Assembly (NCBI GenBank): GCA_964451325.1
Contig: CAYVHO010000002.1
Span: 62,001-126,000, forward strand
Length of the DNA: 64,000 nt
Direction of reading: 5' to 3'
Origin: JAADHI01 sp964451325
Lineage (GTDB): Bacteria; Nitrospirota; Nitrospiria; SBBL01; JAADHI01
Shown here: positions 61,465 to 64,000 of the stretch, piece after piece
How the letters are laid out: every line of letters starts with the position of its first letter
Numbering within the stretch: the stretch's first letter is position 1
Translations under genes and position numbers: made by a program
Notes under the pieces: model-generated
Databases searched by the model: none
Told to the model about the DNA's origin: nothing
Seen by the model: the letters and a program-made list of their open reading frames with translations, nothing else

Positions 61465-62706
61465 ATGCCATCTAAAAAATACGATGTACTTGTGATTGGT
61501 GGCGGTGCTGGAGGACTCGTACTGGCCTTGAGCTTGGCTGAAAAAGGGTTTCAGGTCGGCATCCTTGATCGACAAACACCTCCCATGCCCTTGCCTCGAG
61601 GCGAAATTCTTCAACCGAATGGCTTAAAGATACTGGATCACCTGGGACTTTTGCATGCACTTTTAAAAACCGACGTGCACTTGAACAAAAGGGTGAATTT
61701 TTATCAAACCAGCGGAACCCACCTCTGCACCATAGACTACGGGACACTACCTGCGCCTTATGATTATTCCCTGATACTGCTTCCTGAAGTGTTACAAAAA
61801 ATCTTATTAGAACGGGTTGAAAATACCCCCAACATTCATACGCACTGGGGGACGACTTTTGAAACATTGATCTGGCAGGACACACACGTCACGGGTGCCA
61901 CGGCCACGCAATATGGAACGACGATCGATTTCAAGTCTTCTATTGTGGTTGGAAGCGATGGCGCCGCCTCTAAAATCCGAGACGCCTTTCAATTACCTTA
62001 TCAGGCCCATGCTTATGATGGCGGTTATTTGACAATGCTTGTGGATCGTCCACAGGGTTTTGAAGAAGATGCACGATACTATCTGGGAAAAGAACAAATT
62101 TTTGGTGCATTTCCCGTTTCAAAAAACAAGATTTACCTTTTTTACCTACTGCCCACCAAAGACTTGGCCGCAGTCAAAAAATGTGGGTTACAAGGCTTCA
62201 AGACAAAAATGCTTTCCCTGCACCCGGAGATTGCCACACTTTTTTCAGAACCGCTTCACGCTATTTCCTCCTGGGATCAAACGGCCTACATGCGCTGCTT
62301 TCGTGTGAAGTGCAAAAGTTGGGTCAATCATGGCGGCGCACTTTTGGGCGATGCGGCCCATGCCATGAATCCTCACATCGCACAAGGCAGAAATGCAGCG
62401 ATGGAAGATGCCCGGGTGCTTGCAGAAACCATTGAGCACTGCTTCAAAACAGACAATTTTTCAAAAGAAGCCCTTAAAGACTACGAACAGAATCGGCGTA
62501 AAGATATCAAGATATTGCAAAGCTTGGGAGATGAGATGGTCTTTTTTTGGAATGCGGGCGCACCTCCCCTTGTTTGGTTGCGAGACCGGGTTTTTAAAAA
62601 AGTTCAGCAGCGTCAACACTTGCATGATAAGCTACTAAGAACCGTTGCAGGGCTTCAGTTAAAGCGCTTCAGCCTGCAAGACCGATGGCATGCCTTAAGA
62701 CCATAA
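61465..62706 (+). CDS. FAD-dependent monooxygenase (UbiH/PHBH fold)
   Basis: 413 residues. FAD motifs: VIGGGAGGLVLALSLAEKG at the N-terminus, VVGSDGAASKIRDAF (DG motif) near residue 155, and GGALLGDAAHAMNPHIAQGR near 290 (GD motif). This order defines the aromatic/quinone hydroxylase family. A substrate cannot be read; ubiquinone-type hydroxylation, geranylgeranyl reduction or secondary metabolism are options. It sits alone, 158 bases before ugd. GGGAAAGAGAG lies upstream of the start. Confidence 0.82.
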   Translation: MPSKKYDVLVIGGGAGGLVLALSLAEKGFQVGILDRQTPPMPLPRGEILQPNGLKILDHLGLLHALLKTDVHLNKRVNFYQTSGTHLCTIDYGTLPAPYDYSLILLPEVLQKILLERVENTPNIHTHWGTTFETLIWQDTHVTGATATQYGTTIDFKSSIVVGSDGAASKIRDAFQLPYQAHAYDGGYLTMLVDRPQGFEEDARYYLGKEQIFGAFPVSKNKIYLFYLLPTKDLAAVKKCGLQGFKTKMLSLHPEIATLFSEPLHAISSWDQTAYMRCFRVKCKSWVNHGGALLGDAAHAMNPHIAQGRNAAMEDARVLAETIEHCFKTDNFSKEALKDYEQNRRKDIKILQSLGDEMVFFWNAGAPPLVWLRDRVFKKVQQRQHLHDKLLRTVAGLQLKRFSLQDRWHALRP

Positions 62707-62864
62707 AGGTAAAGATAAAATGCCTTGAAAATTACCTAAGAATCGGTCATGCTTCGCCATCTTCTCCCAGGTAGATTGATTGGTATTTGGTATCTTGGTA
62801 TTCGTCATCGACCTTAAGAGACACACTGTCTGTACATTTTAATGCTTAATTTTTGGAGGGCTTC

Positions 62865-64000
62865 ATGAATATTGCAATCATCGGAAGCGGCTATGTCGGA
62901 CTGGTCACAGGGGCTTGTTTTGCAGAGCTTGGCGTCAATGTTATTTGTGTGGACAAAGATGAAGAAAAAATCTCCAATTTACAAAAAGGGCTTATCCCCA
63001 TTTACGAACCCGGCCTGGAAGAACTGGTGAAAAAAAATGTTGAAGCCAGTCGTCTTGGATTTACAACGGACTTAGGGCAAGCTGTGCAAGACGCCTTGGT
63101 TATTTTTATCGCAGTGGGGACCCCACCCCGGGGAGATGGGTTTGCCGATCTCTCCCATGTTGAAGCTGTCGCAGAAACCATCGCGGAATACATGAACGGC
63201 TATAAAGTGATTGTCACAAAAAGTACCGTCCCTGTCGGCACGGGACAACGCATTCGAAAAATTATCGGCAGTAAACTCAAAGAACATTTTGATTTCGATA
63301 TTGTCTCAAACCCTGAGTTTTTGAGAGAAGGTTCGGCCATTGAGGATTTCCTGCACCCCAACCGTGTTGTGATTGGAACCAGCGGCCAACAAGGTGCAGC
63401 CATAATGAAAGATCTCTACCGCCCACTCTACCTGATAGAAACCCCAATGTTGATTACGGACATTGAAACGGCTGAGATGGTGAAATATGCCTCAAATGCC
63501 TTTTTGGCCACCAAGATCTCCTTTATCAACGAAATTGCAAACCTCTGCGAAAGTGTTGGGGCCAATGTGCAAGATGTCGCAAAGGGCATGGGGCTTGATC
63601 GCCGAATCGGCTCCAAGTTTCTACACCCCGGACCAGGATATGGTGGATCTTGTTTTCCAAAAGACGTCTCAGCCTTGGCTCAAATCAGCAAGAACAACGG
63701 ATACACTTTTGGCATCATCGAAGCCGTCATGGAAGTGAATAAAAACCAGCGCGATCGCATGGTTGAAAAAATACAAGCAGAACTGGGAGAACTCAAAGGC
63801 AAACGCCTCGCCATGCTGGGCCTTTCATTTAAGCCCAATACGGATGACATGCGTGATGCGCCTTCGGTTGTGGTCATTGAGGCTCTTCAGGCTTTGGGGG
63901 CCGAGATTGTGGCTTGCGATCCTGCTGCGATCTCTGAGGCCAGCAAGGTCTTAAAAGATGTCACTTTCAAGGACGACCCTTATGCAACCATTGAGGGTGC
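62865..64000 (+). CDS. ugd: UDP-glucose 6-dehydrogenase, N-terminal 378 codons (runs off the right edge)
   Basis: The start has GGAGGG upstream. NIAIIGSGYVGLVTGACFAE is the NAD Rossmann motif; VGTPPRGDGFADLSHVE, KSTVPVGTG, SNPEFLREGSAIEDFLHPNR, and GPGYGGSCFPKD with the catalytic Cys are all present, and the C-terminal UDP-binding domain begins (LGLSFKPNTDDMRDAPS). It oxidises UDP-glucose to UDP-glucuronate for surface polysaccharides. A GDP-mannose dehydrogenase is less likely given GGSCFPKD and the spacing. Confidence 0.93.
   Translation, partial: MNIAIIGSGYVGLVTGACFAELGVNVICVDKDEEKISNLQKGLIPIYEPGLEELVKKNVEASRLGFTTDLGQAVQDALVIFIAVGTPPRGDGFADLSHVEAVAETIAEYMNGYKVIVTKSTVPVGTGQRIRKIIGSKLKEHFDFDIVSNPEFLREGSAIEDFLHPNRVVIGTSGQQGAAIMKDLYRPLYLIETPMLITDIETAEMVKYASNAFLATKISFINEIANLCESVGANVQDVAKGMGLDRRIGSKFLHPGPGYGGSCFPKDVSALAQISKNNGYTFGIIEAVMEVNKNQRDRMVEKIQAELGELKGKRLAMLGLSFKPNTDDMRDAPSVVVIEALQALGAEIVACDPAAISEASKVLKDVTFKDDPYATIEG

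Noticed and set aside
62707..62864. A promoter for ugd (TTGATT-17-TATTCG)
   Set aside because: The -10 hexamer is poor; not convincing enough to annotate.
1..64000. CRISPR arrays, rRNA genes, complete insertion sequences or prophage genes
   Set aside because: No regularly spaced repeats, no rRNA sequence and no transposase, integrase or phage structural gene were recognised on either strand.

Overview
The window reads as a chromosomal segment of a diderm (LPS-making), respiring bacterium with about 45-50% GC. Evidence for an LPS outer membrane is lptF, lptG, lptE, lpxC, murJ and a TolC-type gene; evidence for respiration is a complete proton-pumping NADH dehydrogenase cluster and a succinate dehydrogenase/fumarate reductase flavoprotein. 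The order leuS-lptE-holA-rpsT(reverse)-murJ, the tandem-repeat surface proteins and the PCP-reductase-domain operon recall delta-proteobacterial-like, Nitrospirota- or Nitrospinota-like lineages. I cannot fix the phylum from the sequence alone.

Left part (1-15.6 kb, minus strand): one long nuo operon, nuoA to nuoN, driven by a near-consensus sigma70-type promoter (TTGACT-17-TATGAT). Between nuoK and nuoM there is not one ordinary nuoL. Instead there are a 505-aa MrpD-like subunit, an 88-aa membrane protein and a 615-aa protein with an antiporter core plus a NuoL-like C-terminal tail. A 161-bp palindromic MITE-like element with TA target duplications sits between that gene and nuoM. moeA is divergent.

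15.8-32.3 kb: moeA; a large repeat surface protein broken by a 16-bp deletion and an amber codon; an orphan LuxR-type HTH; lptG/lptF; an M28 peptidase with a NUDIX hydrolase; a RelE-like toxin-antitoxin pair; gcvPB; sdhA/frdA; a seven-repeat lipoprotein; and a polyamine pair (speE plus a group IV decarboxylase).

32.3-37.2 kb is accessory: a remnant of the Wadjet subunit JetD, two tandem 30-bp dyads directly before a DUF4143 ATPase, a diverged relative of the MITE end, then a PilZ protein, a lipoprotein and comM. A gene-free stretch with paired consensus DnaA boxes follows.

37.2-43.4 kb (minus strand) is the best candidate for an undescribed system. Five closely spaced genes run from one promoter: a double universal-stress-protein/rubredoxin/PCP-domain fusion, a radical SAM/SPASM protein ending in a PCP domain, a protein made of four PCP-like modules, a CopD-like membrane protein and an exported protein. 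I count ten PCP-reductase-like modules in three adjacent genes, with no chlorophyll genes in view.

43.6-64 kb: a TolC-like channel, a 45-aa acidic protein, a sulfatase-modifying-factor-fold protein paired with a Tat-exported molybdopterin oxidoreductase, a PP2C phosphatase, ribE-esterase-ribD, tRNA-Ser and tRNA-Arg (with a SIR2-like pseudogene beside the latter), leuS-lptE-holA, rpsT, murJ, lpxC, tRNA-Lys, a MarR regulator beside a truncated cupin, a DUF3467 protein, a flavin monooxygenase, and the start of a UDP-glucose dehydrogenase gene that leaves the window.
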